Source: Halopseudomonas sabulinigri
GTDB lineage: Bacteria; Pseudomonadota; Gammaproteobacteria; Pseudomonadales; Pseudomonadaceae
Assembly: GCA_011053055.1 (NCBI GenBank)
Contig: DRHT01000032.1
Span: 62,001-126,000, forward strand
Direction: 5' to 3'
DNA length: 64,000 nucleotides
Part shown: positions 1 through 9,484 of the stretch, piece after piece
Position numbering within the stretch: the first letter of the stretch is position 1
Layout: each line of letters begins with the position of its first letter
Program-made: the position numbers and the translations under genes
The notes under the pieces: generated by a model
The model's input: the letters and a program-made list of their open reading frames with translations, nothing else
What the model was told of the DNA's origin: nothing
The model's database searches: none

Positions 1-3
1 ACC

Positions 4-369
4 TTGAGTGACAAGGTGCCTGCCGATGCCGCAATTCAGATGCTCAATCTGCTGCGCTTCAACGCGCACGGCGAATACCCTTCCGGGACCGACGCTCATC
101 CCTGCTCCGGACGCGATGCCTACGCCCGGTATCTGCGTGCGGTGGCCGACAGCATGGCGGCGGTAGGCGCGCATATCAGGTTGCAGAGTCGCGTGCTACA
201 CACCCTCATTGCGCCGCAGGGCGAGCAGTGGGATGAGGTGCTAGTGTTTGAGTTTCCGTCGCTGGCCGCCTTTCTCAGCTTGCTGGAGGACGAGCAGTAC
301 AAGGAGGCAGCGGTGCACCGGACGGCTGCGCTGATGGATTCGCGATTGGTGTGTACCACTGAGGCGTAG
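4..369 (+). CDS. DUF1330-like ABM-fold protein, possibly 5'-incomplete
   Basis: A 121-residue reading frame begins at a TTG three bases into the window, so the true start may lie outside it. The sequence resembles the DUF1330 dimeric alpha/beta-barrel family: an N-terminal NLLRFN-type strand, a Tyr/Arg-rich helix (YARYLRAV), and a C-terminal FEFPSLAAFLSLLED segment followed by a helix with H and R. Members are small cytosolic proteins of mostly unknown function. It converges with the amidase gene on the other strand, and their 3' ends overlap by 95 bp. Family membership is inferred from sequence pattern only. Confidence 0.6.
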   Translation: MSDKVPADAAIQMLNLLRFNAHGEYPSGTDAHPCSGRDAYARYLRAVADSMAAVGAHIRLQSRVLHTLIAPQGEQWDEVLVFEFPSLAAFLSLLEDEQYKEAAVHRTAALMDSRLVCTTEA

Positions 370-1168
370 GTGAATTCAGCAGTACTTTTCCTTGCGCGGG
401 CACCAGTGCAGCGAGCAGTGCAGCTGTCTCACTGTCCGGTTGCCCGTCGTAATGGGTTTGTCGGAAGCGCATCTGAAAGGCGGCGATAACGTTGCGGGTA
501 GCCTTATCCAGCTCGCCGTTCTGCGGCACGCTATAACCCCAAGCCGCAAGGCTTCGCTGGAACCAACTAACAGACGGAGTCCGGCCAGCCAGCCAGTTTT
601 GCATTACCCGTACACGCTCTGCATCAGGCCCGCTGGCGACCCCGGCAGCGACCAGCTGCTGCCATGGAAAAAGCGGTCCCGGGTCGACTTTGCGTTGCGG
701 CGCCACATCGCTGTGACCCACAACGGACTCCGGTCCTAGTCCCTGACGCTGCTGAATATCGCGCAGCAGTTTGATCAGAGCATCTATCTGCGGTTGATCC
801 CAGGCTTGCCACTGGCGGCAGTCGGGGCGATCCACATAACCGTCGTTGACCATTTCAATGCCGATGGAACTGGCGTTGAGCCAGGTCCGGCCTTGCCAGC
901 TACTGTCACCTGCATGCCAAGCGCGACGGTTTTCATCGACCAGGCGGTAAATCACCGGGTCGTGGTCACTCATTAAATAGTGGCTGCTGACGTCGCCCTG
1001 AGTCAGCACATTGAAGGAACGTTCAAAACCGGACGAAGTGTAGTGCAGCACTATGTACTGCACGCGGTTGTCCTGCCCGCTGGCGCGGTAGCGATCATCG
1101 ATCACAAGTTGTTGACTACAACCAGCGAGTAACGCCAACGCCGGCAGCAACCCTTTCCAATAGCTCAC
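275..1168 (-). CDS. ampDh2: AmpDh2-like N-acetylmuramoyl-L-alanine amidase (lipoprotein)
   Basis: A 297-residue predicted outer-membrane lipoprotein. The N-terminus MSYWKGLLPALALLAGCSQ is a type II signal peptide with lipobox LAGC. An Amidase_2 domain follows: YIVLHYTSS near residue 42 and VGHSDVAPQRKVDPG near 150 supply the zinc ligands and the catalytic Lys region. A PG_binding_1 domain (SWFQRSLAAWGY to AFQMRFR, about 200-255) comes next. The family cleaves the amide between MurNAc and the stem peptide, and AmpDh2 acts periplasmically in beta-lactamase regulation and wall recycling. It lies just downstream of the GGDEF gene, as in P. aeruginosa. The last 35 or so residues (Pro/Ser-rich) look like read-through past the usual family end and overlap the convergent gene. 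Confidence 0.87.
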   Translation of the reverse strand: MSYWKGLLPALALLAGCSQQLVIDDRYRASGQDNRVQYIVLHYTSSGFERSFNVLTQGDVSSHYLMSDHDPVIYRLVDENRRAWHAGDSSWQGRTWLNASSIGIEMVNDGYVDRPDCRQWQAWDQPQIDALIKLLRDIQQRQGLGPESVVGHSDVAPQRKVDPGPLFPWQQLVAAGVASGPDAERVRVMQNWLAGRTPSVSWFQRSLAAWGYSVPQNGELDKATRNVIAAFQMRFRQTHYDGQPDSETAALLAALVPAQGKVLLNSPTPQWYTPIANPSAQPSGAPLPPCTARPPAS

Positions 1169-1216
1169 AGAGATATACCTGTTGCGGCCGAAAAAACGCA
1201 GGTTAACACGATGGGC

Positions 1217-2953
1217 TCAGGCGACGGCGGTGTGTGTATCCTGCACTACGCGGTTGCGGCCCTGCTCCTTGGCCCGGTACATGGCTTGATCCGCGCGCTC
1301 GAACACGTTGTCCAAGGTGTCGCTTGTGCAGAACTGGGTATAGCCGATGGAGATGGTGACGGGAACGCGTTCATTTTTGAAATGGAAGGGGCTGCCTTCA
1401 ATGCCTGAGCGCAGCTCTTCAAGAGCAATCGCCCCTTGGTCCAGCGTTGTGCCGGGCATCAGCACAACAAACTCTTCACCGCCAAAGCGACCTATGTAGT
1501 CGGTTTTACGCAGGCGTCGTGATACTTGCATGGAGATAAGGCGCAACACCTTGTCGCCAGCCAAATGACCAAAACGGTCGTTGATCGACTTGAAGTGGTC
1601 CACATCCAGCACGACTAGCAGCAGTTGTCCGCCGTAGCGCTGCCAGCGTTCATACTCTTCGTTCATGCGCTTTTGTAAGCCTGCGCGGTTGGGAAGTCCG
1701 GTGAGGCTGTCGATCAGTGCTTGCTGGCGCTGCTCTTCAAGGTGCGAGCGGAAGGTTTGTGCCTCAACTTCCATGACCTGAATGCGTTCAACCATGGTTT
1801 TCAGTCGATCCGATACTTGATCGTCGCGCTTGTCGCGTAGCTCCCTGGCCTGATCGACCTTGCTCAATAGCGCACTCAGCTTGGCCTCGACGTTTGCCTT
1901 GAGCGTATTCAGGTCATCGGCTTCGCGCACGTCTTCGTGGAGCACTTCAACTTCGCCACGGATGGCACCTTCGAGGGAACGGCCCTCTTCCAGCGAGTCA
2001 ATGTAGGAGTTTTGAGCCTCCTCAAGATTGCCCTGAAACTGGCTGAGGCGCTGGTTGAGCTGTTTCAGGTAGCGCTCAAATTCGACCTGTCGGCTCTGCT
2101 GCGCGTTCAGTACCAGCGTGGACAGTGCTTCCAGCGCGACTGTTAGTTCATACCAGTTCAAGCCTTTGCCAACCTGATCACGCAGGCGCTGAGATTCTGC
2201 TTCCTGTTGATCGAGTAATTGGATTTCGCTAAGCAGGTTGAGCAGGATAGATTCGATATGCGCGGCGACTTTGGAGTAGCTCTGTTCTTCGCCACTGATA
2301 TTGCCGCTAACCTTTGCTGGCGCTTCGCAGGCTATGTCGATATCAGCTGGTACGGGTTGCGCTTGTAAGTTAAACGGCGGTTCCTCGGCAGCTGGTTGCT
2401 CGGCCGGTGAATCTGCCGGAGCCTCAGGCAGTTCGCTTATCTCGGTTGGCGGGTCGGTTGCTTCGCTCGACTTGTTAAACAAGCGTGACCAGAGTCCGGC
2501 TGGGGCTCTTTCCGGGGTGCCGTTAAAGGTAGCTGCTTGCAACTGCGTTAGGTCTCGCAGCAGGCGGGGCATGCTCAGAGCTAGATTCTCAGGCGCATCC
2601 AACTGTTTGCTGAGGGCACGCAGCGCCTTGTCAGTGTCTGTTGGCGGCTCCTGATCCTGCAATTGACGGATCAGCTTCTTCAGCAGAGCCCGGACGTCGT
2701 CGCTACGCTGCTGACGCGTCTGATCGGCGGCCAGTACGGCGCGCTCCAGATCGGGTAATAGTGCGCTGAGCATCTTTGGTGGTGCATCGCTACGCAGGGC
2801 GTTACGCAACTCCTTCAGTCGGCGATCCAGCAATGGGTCGATGCCATCTGCCGCGATACTCACCCTCACCAAGCCGCGCTTGAGCAGCTCTTCCTGTTCG
2901 CTTGGCCCTCTTGATGACGCAGAATCGGGCGCGAATGGGTGAATGTCAGACAT
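1217..2953 (-). CDS. dgcH: GGDEF diguanylate cyclase (DgcH-like)
   Basis: A 578-residue cytosolic protein with no membrane segment. Residues 1-400 are mostly helical and acidic, with a coiled-coil stretch about 225-410 (LNQRLSQFQGNLEEAQ and similar). The C-terminal GGDEF domain (about 415-570) has an intact active-site loop FGGEEFVVL near residue 492 and the LDVDHFKSINDRFGH metal/substrate motif, so it should make c-di-GMP from two GTP. No RxxD inhibitory site was seen at the usual place. The start is preceded by GGAG five bases upstream. Position between the amidase and endonuclease genes matches the PA5487 locus, which supports the symbol. Confidence 0.88.
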   Translation of the reverse strand: MSDIHPFAPDSASSRGPSEQEELLKRGLVRVSIAADGIDPLLDRRLKELRNALRSDAPPKMLSALLPDLERAVLAADQTRQQRSDDVRALLKKLIRQLQDQEPPTDTDKALRALSKQLDAPENLALSMPRLLRDLTQLQAATFNGTPERAPAGLWSRLFNKSSEATDPPTEISELPEAPADSPAEQPAAEEPPFNLQAQPVPADIDIACEAPAKVSGNISGEEQSYSKVAAHIESILLNLLSEIQLLDQQEAESQRLRDQVGKGLNWYELTVALEALSTLVLNAQQSRQVEFERYLKQLNQRLSQFQGNLEEAQNSYIDSLEEGRSLEGAIRGEVEVLHEDVREADDLNTLKANVEAKLSALLSKVDQARELRDKRDDQVSDRLKTMVERIQVMEVEAQTFRSHLEEQRQQALIDSLTGLPNRAGLQKRMNEEYERWQRYGGQLLLVVLDVDHFKSINDRFGHLAGDKVLRLISMQVSRRLRKTDYIGRFGGEEFVVLMPGTTLDQGAIALEELRSGIEGSPFHFKNERVPVTISIGYTQFCTSDTLDNVFERADQAMYRAKEQGRNRVVQDTHTAVA

Positions 2954-3004
2954 GGAGGCTCCAGAAGGTTTTTCCAGAGATTATAGGTGAACTTGAGCTT
3001 CTGG

Positions 3005-3874
3005 CTAGCTCTTACCGTGTGGCCGACATAGCGTGGCCGGAAGGCGGATATGCATGGCGACCGGTAAATGGTCGGAAACGGCCAGCGGCAGCACGTCTAC
3101 TTGCTCAATGCTCAAGCTAGGACTGATCAGAATATGATCTAACACTTTAGCTGGCTTCCAGCTTGGATAGGTTCCGGGCAAGGTGGCCGTGTGCAGCTCG
3201 CTACCCTTTAACGGAGACTTTTCCAGCAGGTCTTCGGCGTGGGTGTTCATGTCGCCCATCAGCACCACGTGACGGTGGTCGGCAATCCGCTCACGAATGT
3301 AAGCCAGTTGATTGGCACGCCCCTTGGGGCTGAGCGCCAGGTGCATCATGACCACCAGCAGCGACTCTTCACCCTGGCCAAACTGGGTGAGAATAGCGCC
3401 TCGGCCTGGCAGTATGCCCGGCAGTTTGTGATCTTCCAGCAGATCGGGAGCGTAACGGCTGAGCAGCCCGTTGGAGTGCTGTGCAAAGCGCCCGAGGTTG
3501 CGATTTAGCTGCTGATACCAGTAAGGAAAGCCGCTTTCGCGTGCCAGATGTTCAACCTGGTTTACGAAGCCTGAGCGCAGGCTGCCACCGTCCACTTCCT
3601 GCAGTGCCACCAGGTCGAAATCACCGAGCAGCTGGGCGACTTTGCCCAGCTGTACCTGACGACCGGCGTGCGGCAATAAGTGCTGCCAGCTGCGCGTAAG
3701 GTAGTGGTGATATCGCTGAGTATTGTTGCCCACCTGAATGTTGAAACTGAGCAGTCGCAGCACATCTGGCAGCGACTGCTCGGCTGGTTGGCAGTGGGTA
3801 TTGGTGCGCAACTCGGCTGACGACATTGAGCCGCGAGTGTTGCGGAAACCCGCAATGTTGCCAGTCGATAGCAT
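3005..3874 (-). CDS. Endonuclease/exonuclease/phosphatase family protein
   Basis: A 289-residue cytosolic member of the EEP (DNase I-like) metal-dependent phosphodiesterase superfamily. Visible motifs are LLSFNIQ (metal/Asn), LVALQEVDGG (catalytic Glu), HLALSPKGRANQL (His), VLMGDMNTH (Asp-x-Asn) and the C-terminal VSDHLPVA (Asp-His pair). The substrate cannot be told from the sequence. It starts 14 bp after dsbA and is probably cotranscribed with it. The synteny dsbA-EEP-dgcH matches Pseudomonas. A further ATG about 16 codons in (MSSAEL) is an alternative start. Confidence 0.85.
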   Translation of the reverse strand: MLSTGNIAGFRNTRGSMSSAELRTNTHCQPAEQSLPDVLRLLSFNIQVGNNTQRYHHYLTRSWQHLLPHAGRQVQLGKVAQLLGDFDLVALQEVDGGSLRSGFVNQVEHLARESGFPYWYQQLNRNLGRFAQHSNGLLSRYAPDLLEDHKLPGILPGRGAILTQFGQGEESLLVVMMHLALSPKGRANQLAYIRERIADHRHVVLMGDMNTHAEDLLEKSPLKGSELHTATLPGTYPSWKPAKVLDHILISPSLSIEQVDVLPLAVSDHLPVAMHIRLPATLCRPHGKS

Positions 3875-3888
3875 GCGATGGCTCCCGT

Positions 3889-4521
3889 TTACTGAGCCTG
3901 ACGTTCCTGCTCAACCAGATATTCGGCGATTTTCAGCATGTTCTCGAAGCTGCCAGCCATCTTGCCTTCAATACGGTACTTGCCGTTCACGATCAGGCAA
4001 GGCACGCCGCTAGCGCGATAGGCACGAGCTAGTTGCTCTGCTTGGTTCATTTTGCTCTTCACGCCAAATGAATCCCAGGCTTTAACAAAGTCGTCTTTGC
4101 TGATGCCGTAGGGCTCAAGAAACTCAACCATTGCATCTTCGTCTTTCAGGCGATTGTTCTGCTTGTGGATAGCGTTGAATACGGCATCGTGGGTTTCGTC
4201 CAGCTTGCCGAGGCTTTCCAGGGTGTAAAACAACTGAGCGTGGGTGTTCCACTCGCCGCCAAACATAGCAGGCACCGGACGGAAGTTAACGTCGTCAGGT
4301 AGTGTCTTTGACCATTCGTGCAGGGTCGGCTGGAAGGAGAAGCAGTGTGGGCAGCCATACCAGAAGAGTTCTGACACTTCGATTTTGTTCGGATCAAGAG
4401 TAGGCGCTGGTGTAGGCAGTACGGCGTAATGCACGCCAGCCTGATAAGGGGCATCCTCCGCCTGAACCATGCCGAAGCTGCCGAGCAGCCAGATCAGACC
4501 AACGGTTAACAACGCGCGCAT
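3889..4521 (-). CDS. dsbA: Thiol:disulfide interchange protein DsbA
   Basis: A 210-residue periplasmic oxidoreductase that introduces disulfides into exported proteins. A Sec signal peptide (MRALLTVGLIWLLGSFGMVQA) is followed by a thioredoxin fold with active site CPHC at about 57-60 and the cis-Pro segment GVPCLIVNGKYR. The chosen ATG has GGAG six bases upstream. The longer reading frame would begin at a TTG overlapping that ribosome site. It sits between cytochrome c4 and the EEP nuclease, as in other pseudomonads. Confidence 0.95.
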   Translation of the reverse strand: MRALLTVGLIWLLGSFGMVQAEDAPYQAGVHYAVLPTPAPTLDPNKIEVSELFWYGCPHCFSFQPTLHEWSKTLPDDVNFRPVPAMFGGEWNTHAQLFYTLESLGKLDETHDAVFNAIHKQNNRLKDEDAMVEFLEPYGISKDDFVKAWDSFGVKSKMNQAEQLARAYRASGVPCLIVNGKYRIEGKMAGSFENMLKIAEYLVEQERQAQ

Positions 4522-4666
4522 GTAGTTCTCCAAAGCAGGTAATCAGGTAGTTAATAAAAGATTGTCGATTTTCAGACCCGACAGTAGAGCAAAGATTCCC
4601 TGATTGCTAGATGCAAAGCTGTCGCACTATGTTGCTAGCAAAGACTTTTTTTTGCATAAAATGGGG

Positions 4667-4699
4667 ATAAAAAAAGGATGGCCTAAGCCATCCTTTTTT
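4667..4699 (-). terminator. Rho-independent terminator after cytochrome c4 gene
   Basis: GGATGGC (4676-4682) pairs perfectly with GCCATCC (4687-4693) around a CTAA loop. An A-run lies to the left and T6 to the right, so it can work in both directions. It is 20 bp past the stop of the minus-strand cytochrome c4 gene and shields dsbA from read-through. Confidence 0.85.
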
Positions 4700-4718
4700 G
4701 TAACGCAGGGCTGGGTAA

Positions 4719-5327
4719 TTAACGCAGGCCTTGAATGTAGGCGGCAACCGCTGCGATGTCTTTGTTGCTCAGACGGCTAGCGACTGTTTGCATGATGGCG
4801 GCGTCGCCGTCATTGGTACGATTGCCTTCGCGGAAGTCAGTCAGCTGCTTGGCGGTATAGGTAGCATGTTGGCCAGCCAGATGCGGGAAGCCCGCAGGTG
4901 GGTTGCCCTTGCCGGTAGGAGAGTGACAACCGGTGCACGATGGCAGGCCAGTGGCCAGATCACCGCCACGGTAGATAGCTTCGCCACGTTCGGCTAGCGT
5001 TGGGTCTGCGGCGCCCATGGCTTGGGTTTGCGATGAGAAATAGGCGGCAAGGTCAGCCAAGTCCTGTTCATCCAAGTCGGTGAGCAAACCGGTCATCTCT
5101 ACTACGTTACGACGGCCTTCCTTGATATCGGTCATCTGTTTGAGCAAATAACGCTCACCTTGACCAGCCAGCTTAGGAAAGTTGGGCGCGGGGCTGTTAC
5201 CATCCGCTCCGTGACAAGCTCCACAAACGGCTGCATTGGCTTGGCCTGCTTCGGCATCACCTGAAACGGCGTGCGCAGAGGTAGCAAAGCCCAGAGTCAA
5301 TACCAGACTAACGAGTAGTTTATTCAT
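4719..5327 (-). CDS. cc4: Diheme cytochrome c4
   Basis: A 202-residue periplasmic diheme c-type cytochrome that carries electrons to terminal oxidases. After a Sec signal (residues 1-20, cleavage after SAHA) there are two tandem cytochrome c domains with heme sites CGACH (35-39) and CTGCH (131-135). Met ligands are probably in LKQMTDI and the matching segment of the second half. The two halves repeat the phrase KLAGQ / HLAGQ, showing internal duplication. A strong terminator follows. The monoheme cytochrome gene that accompanies it in P. aeruginosa is not present here. Confidence 0.93.
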   Translation of the reverse strand: MNKLLVSLVLTLGFATSAHAVSGDAEAGQANAAVCGACHGADGNSPAPNFPKLAGQGERYLLKQMTDIKEGRRNVVEMTGLLTDLDEQDLADLAAYFSSQTQAMGAADPTLAERGEAIYRGGDLATGLPSCTGCHSPTGKGNPPAGFPHLAGQHATYTAKQLTDFREGNRTNDGDAAIMQTVASRLSNKDIAAVAAYIQGLR

Positions 5328-5630
5328 CAGCTAATCCAATTACGGCTAAAAGAAAAATGGTGGCTTTACCTGTTGTCCGGCCTTAATGACCGCGTTTTCT
5401 TCACAGGTTGCCTTTATTTCGTTCATGCTAGCTGCCGCCTTCGCCCGGCGCAATGGCCGAACTGCCGCAGGTGCACGAATCTGAGCGAGTAACACTGAAA
5501 AATCGCCTGGACGATGAACGTCTAGGGAATTGTTCAGTGCTTCCCACAACCGCGGCATTATATACTAAGCACGCCGCAAGCGTGAATGTCATCAGCTTTC
5601 CAGCCCGTTGGGCGGAATCAAAGGTTCCCC
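5328..5630. other. Intergenic region between cc4 and engB
   Basis: About 300 bp between two divergent genes, so promoters for both should lie here. A 70-codon frame on the minus strand has no ribosome site and no family resemblance, and I do not count it. Nothing else was recognised. Confidence 0.5.
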
Positions 5631-6335
5631 ATGTCGTCTACATCTCCCCTTATATCTCTCTGCCAGCAGTCTACTTTCATCAAGAGCGCTAGCCTGGTAG
5701 AGCAATGCCCGGCCGATATTGGCTTGGAAGTGGCTTTTGCCGGGCGCTCCAACGCCGGTAAGTCCAGCGCGCTCAATACGCTCACCCACGCCCGTCTGGC
5801 GCGCACGTCCAAGACGCCGGGTCGCACTCAGCTGATCAACTTTTTTCAGCTGGACGAAGACCGCCGCTTGGTGGATCTGCCGGGTTACGGCTATGCCAAG
5901 GTGCCTTTGGAGCTAAAAGAGCATTGGAAAAAGCACTTGGATGCTTATCTCACTCAGCGCAATAGTCTCGCTGGTGTGGTGCTGGTGATGGATATCCGGC
6001 ATCCGCTGTCAGAGTTTGATTGCATGATGCTCGATTGGGCGCAAATGAGTCAGATTCCTGTCCATGTCTTGTTAAGCAAGTCTGACAAGCTAGCGTTCGG
6101 CGCGGCAAAAAATGCGCTGCTGAAAATTCAGACCACTATGCGCAAAACCTTCGGCGAACTGTCCACCGTGCAGTTGTTCTCGGCGCCCAAGCGTCAGGGC
6201 ATCGACGAAGCCTACGCGCGTTTGGAGCAGTGGTTGTTCCCGCCAGAGGAAGAGCTTCTGGTAGGTGACGATCTGGATGAAGACGAGCCGGAAGAACTGA
6301 GTGATGACGAGTGGGGCGATGATTCTGCTGACTAA
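5631..6335 (+). CDS. engB: Ribosome biogenesis GTP-binding protein EngB (YsxC/YihA)
   Basis: A 234-residue essential GTPase used in 50S subunit assembly. G1 is [10 protein letters not shown]2 lies in TPGRTQL, G3 is DLPGYGYA and G4 is SKSDK. The acidic tail ([16 protein letters not shown]) is typical of pseudomonad versions. The frame is open 15 codons further upstream, but the ATG at 5631 has AAAGG before it and gives the normal family N-terminus. It is divergent from cc4 and separated from polA by the ErsA-type sRNA locus, the same place where enterobacteria keep spf (Spot 42). Confidence 0.94.
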   Translation: MSSTSPLISLCQQSTFIKSASLVEQCPADIGLEVAFAGRSNAGKSSALNTLTHARLARTSKTPGRTQLINFFQLDEDRRLVDLPGYGYAKVPLELKEHWKKHLDAYLTQRNSLAGVVLVMDIRHPLSEFDCMMLDWAQMSQIPVHVLLSKSDKLAFGAAKNALLKIQTTMRKTFGELSTVQLFSAPKRQGIDEAYARLEQWLFPPEEELLVGDDLDEDEPEELSDDEWGDDSAD

Positions 6336-6357
6336 TCGTCGGCAGTAAATCGCAGGC

Positions 6358-6491
6358 AAAAAAAACCCCGAGCATCTATGGGGAGGGAGGCTCGGGGCTA
6401 ACTACCGGGCTGTGCTAGGAAAGGGAGAGCCCGGTTTTCTGCCAACACTAAATCACATCTAAGGAGCATGAATGGCTGTTAAGCCGTCCAT
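6358..6491 (-). ncRNA. ersA: ErsA-like small regulatory RNA
   Basis: Read on the minus strand, a 134-nt transcript would start about 7 bases after a near-perfect AlgU promoter. It ends in two stem-loops: CCGGGCT/AGCCCGG (6405-6434), then CCCCGAGC/GCTCGGGG (6366-6397) followed by eight U (6358-6365). The single-stranded parts are C/U-rich (CTCCCTTTCC, CTCCCTCCCC), as expected for an RNA pairing with G-rich Shine-Dalgarno sites. P. aeruginosa ErsA occupies the same engB-polA interval, is of similar length and is AlgU-dependent. Identity rests on position, promoter and structure, not on a sequence search. Confidence 0.8.
6405..6438 (+). terminator. Hairpin plus T-run downstream of engB
   Basis: CCGGGCT (6405-6411) pairs with AGCCCGG (6428-6434) and is followed by TTTT on the plus strand. 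It can act as the engB terminator while also being the first stem-loop of the antisense sRNA. Confidence 0.5.
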
Positions 6492-6497
6492 GTAATA

Positions 6498-6524
6498 TCT
6501 GACGAGTGAGTTGCAGCTAAGTTC
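6498..6524 (-). promoter_or_regulatory. AlgU/RpoE-type promoter for the ErsA-like sRNA
   Basis: On the minus strand, GAACTT (-35, 6519-6524) is followed by exactly 16 bases and TCAGA (-10, 6498-6502). This matches the extracytoplasmic-stress sigma factor consensus (GAACTT-N16/17-TCnnA). The expected start is about 6491. It implies induction by envelope stress. Confidence 0.75.
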
Positions 6525-6667
6525 AAAAAAACATTTAGATCGGTTGGTTATGAAAACCCCGTCGCTTAGCTGCTGGAGTTTCCGTGTTGAATGCCAACCT
6601 GCAAGCGCAAGCAAGGCCTGCTGAGACAGCTTCAGGTTTGCCGCTGCGCGCCGCCAGCAGGCGCGCC

Positions 6668-9412
6668 TTAGTGCGCCTCATCCCAGTTATTACCCACGCC
6701 CACTTCTACTAGCAGCGGCACATCCAGTTCAGCGGCTTGCCCCATGCGATCCTGCAAGCCTTTGCTGACCGCATCGATTTGATCTTCGCGCACTTCCAGT
6801 ACCAATTCATCGTGTACCTGCATGATCACGCGGGCGTCCAGTTTGCTGTCAGTCAGCCATTGATCGACCTTGATCATGGCGCGCTTGATGATATCGGCCG
6901 CAGTGCCCTGCATCGGGGCGTTGATCGCGGTGCGCTCGGCGCCCTTGCGCATGGCCGGGTTCTTGGCGTTAATTTCTGGCAAGTAGAGGCGACGACCAAA
7001 CAGCGTCTCAACATAGCCTTGTTCGCTGGCCTGTTCGCGGGTGCGCTCCATATAAGCCAATACGCCGGGGTAACGGGCGAAGTAACGGTCGATATAAGCC
7101 TGCGCCTGTTTGCGGTCGACGTCGATCTGCTTGGCCAGGCCAAACGCGCTCATGCCATAAATCAGACCGAAGTTAATCGCCTTGGCGCTGCGGCGTTGAT
7201 CGGTAGTGACTTCATCGAGCTCCACCCCGAATACTTCAGCTGCGGTGGCCTTGTGCACGTCGAGGTTATGTTTGAATGCGTGCAGCAGACCCACGTCCTG
7301 CGCCAGGTGCGCCATGATGCGTAGCTCAATCTGGGAATAGTCCGCTGCCAGCAGCTTGTAGCCCTTAGGTGCAATAAACGCCTGACGAATGCGACGGCCT
7401 TCCGCGCTGCGAATCGGGATGTTCTGCAGGTTTGGATCAGACGATGAGAGACGCCCGGTTGCCGTTACCGCTTGGTGGTAAGAGGTGTGGATACGCCCCG
7501 TACGCGGGTTGATCTGTTCCGGCAGGCGATCGGTGTATGTGCTCTTCAGCTTGCTGACGCTGCGATACTGCATGATCACTTGCGGCAACTCGTAACCTTG
7601 CTCCGCTAGCTCGGCAAGTACCGATTCTGCGGTGGATGGCTGGCCCTTGGCGGTTTTCGATAGCACCGGCAAGCCCTGCTTCTCATACAGAATGGCACCC
7701 AGTTGTTTGGGTGAGCCGAGGTTGAACTCTTGTCCGGCCAGTGCAAACGCCTCGCGTTCCAAGGCGACCATTTTGGTGCCCAGTTCAATGCTTTGTTCGC
7801 CGAGCAGCTTGGCATCGACCAGCGCGCCGCAGCGCTCGATACGCGCCAGCACCGGCATCAGCGGCATTTCGATCTCTTGCAGTACCTTGGCGACGCGCTC
7901 CTGCGGCTGTAGTTTGGCCCACAGGGTTTGATGCAGGCGCAGGGTTACGTCGGCATCTTCTGCCGCATAAGGCCCGGCCTGCTCCAGCGCAATCTGGTCA
8001 AAGGTCAGCTGTTTGGCGCCTTTGCCGGCGATGTCCTGAAACTTGATGGTGCCTTGGCCCAGATACTTGAGCGCCAGGCTGTCCATGTCGTGACGGGTAG
8101 CGGTGGCGTCGAGTATGTAAGATTCCAGCATGGTGTCGAAGGCCACGCCCTGCACATGAATGTCGTAGTGGGCCAATACGTTGATGTCGTACTTGGCGTG
8201 CTGCGCGACCTTGGCTTTTTTCGGATCTTCCAGATAGGGCTTGAGTGCAGCCAATACCGCATTGCGGTCCAACTGGTCAGGCACGCCCATGTAGCTGTGG
8301 GCGACCGGGATGTAAGCCGCTTCGTGCGGGCTGACTGCCAGCGATACGCCGACCAACTCAGCCAGTTGCGCGTGAATGCTGGTGGTCTCGGTATCAAAGG
8401 CGAACAGGTCCGCAGCTTTGAGTTTATCCAGCCAACGCTCGAAGTCGGCTTGCTCGGTAATGGTCTCGTAGTTATTTTCCTGCTCGGGCTCGCTGACCGG
8501 GGCAGCATCGCCGTTGATGGCCTCGGCCTTGGCGTCACGTTCTAGATCGACCAGCCAGGTCCTGAATTCCAGCTCCTGATACAGCTCGGCCAGCGCTTCG
8601 CGGTTAGCTTTGGTGGGCATTAGCGCATCAGCGCGAATCTCCAGTTCCACATCCAGTTTGATGGTCGCCAATGCGTAAGACATGTAGGCCATGTCTTTAT
8701 GCTCGGTGAGCTTCTCGGCGAGTTTTTTTGCGCCGCGAATCGGCAGCTCAGCGATCTTGTCGAGATTGGCGTAAATCACATCCAGCCCGCCGCCAAGCCC
8801 GGTCAGCAGCCCTAGCGCGGTCTTCTCGCCTACGCCCGGTACGCCGGGAATGTTATCGACCTTGTCACCCATGAGCGCCAGATAGTCGATGATCAGCTCC
8901 GGGCCGATACCAAACTTTTCTTTTACGCCCTCAATGTCCATCACGGTATTGGTCATGGTGTTGACCAAGGTGACGTGACCGTCAACCAGCTGCGCCATGT
9001 CCTTATCGCCGGTAGAAATCACTACCGCGCGACCATTCGCAGCGCTTTCGCAGGCCAGCGTGCCAATCACATCGTCGGCTTCGACGCCCTCGACGCATAG
9101 CAGCGGCAAACCCAATGCCTTGACGCTGGCGTGCAGCGGCGCGATTTGCACGCGCAAGTCGTCAGGCATGGGCGGGCGATGGGATTTGTATTCCTCAAAC
9201 ATGGTGTCGCGAAAGGTCGGGCCTTTGGCGTCAAACACCACCGCTATCGGGCTATCCGGATACTGTTTGCGCAGGCTCTTGAGCATGTTGAGCACGCCTT
9301 TGACCGCGCCCGTGGGCAGGCCTTTGGATGTCATCAAGGGCGGCAGTGCGTGGAAGGCTCGGTAAAGATAGGAGGAGCCATCGACTAAAACGAGGGGGGC
9401 TGTGTCAGTCAT
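6668..9412 (-). CDS. polA: DNA polymerase I
   Basis: A 914-residue repair and Okazaki-fragment polymerase with all three modules. The 5'-3' exonuclease covers about 1-290 ([23 protein letters not shown]). The proofreading 3'-5' exonuclease is about 315-510 and keeps the DTETT motif near 340. The polymerase domain has motif [17 protein letters not shown] (about 692), the O-helix [14 protein letters not shown], and motif [11 protein letters not shown] (about 863). Length matches pseudomonad PolA. It is divergent from the DUF2782 gene. Confidence 0.97.
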   Translation of the reverse strand: MTDTAPLVLVDGSSYLYRAFHALPPLMTSKGLPTGAVKGVLNMLKSLRKQYPDSPIAVVFDAKGPTFRDTMFEEYKSHRPPMPDDLRVQIAPLHASVKALGLPLLCVEGVEADDVIGTLACESAANGRAVVISTGDKDMAQLVDGHVTLVNTMTNTVMDIEGVKEKFGIGPELIIDYLALMGDKVDNIPGVPGVGEKTALGLLTGLGGGLDVIYANLDKIAELPIRGAKKLAEKLTEHKDMAYMSYALATIKLDVELEIRADALMPTKANREALAELYQELEFRTWLVDLERDAKAEAINGDAAPVSEPEQENNYETITEQADFERWLDKLKAADLFAFDTETTSIHAQLAELVGVSLAVSPHEAAYIPVAHSYMGVPDQLDRNAVLAALKPYLEDPKKAKVAQHAKYDINVLAHYDIHVQGVAFDTMLESYILDATATRHDMDSLALKYLGQGTIKFQDIAGKGAKQLTFDQIALEQAGPYAAEDADVTLRLHQTLWAKLQPQERVAKVLQEIEMPLMPVLARIERCGALVDAKLLGEQSIELGTKMVALEREAFALAGQEFNLGSPKQLGAILYEKQGLPVLSKTAKGQPSTAESVLAELAEQGYELPQVIMQYRSVSKLKSTYTDRLPEQINPRTGRIHTSYHQAVTATGRLSSSDPNLQNIPIRSAEGRRIRQAFIAPKGYKLLAADYSQIELRIMAHLAQDVGLLHAFKHNLDVHKATAAEVFGVELDEVTTDQRRSAKAINFGLIYGMSAFGLAKQIDVDRKQAQAYIDRYFARYPGVLAYMERTREQASEQGYVETLFGRRLYLPEINAKNPAMRKGAERTAINAPMQGTAADIIKRAMIKVDQWLTDSKLDARVIMQVHDELVLEVREDQIDAVSKGLQDRMGQAAELDVPLLVEVGVGNNWDEAH

Positions 9413-9484
9413 GCGTCAGGTCAACATTTCCGGAGGTAATGGAGCTAGAATAGATGTGTCGTCAAACAATAGGACAAGACTACC

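Noticed and set aside
5346-5558. 70-codon minus-strand frame upstream of cytochrome c4
   Set aside because: No ribosome site and no CxxCH motif, so it is not the second cytochrome seen here in P. aeruginosa.
6358-6491. Treating the hairpins between engB and polA only as terminators
   Set aside because: The AlgU promoter at the right distance and U8 on the minus strand support a discrete sRNA better than two unrelated terminators.
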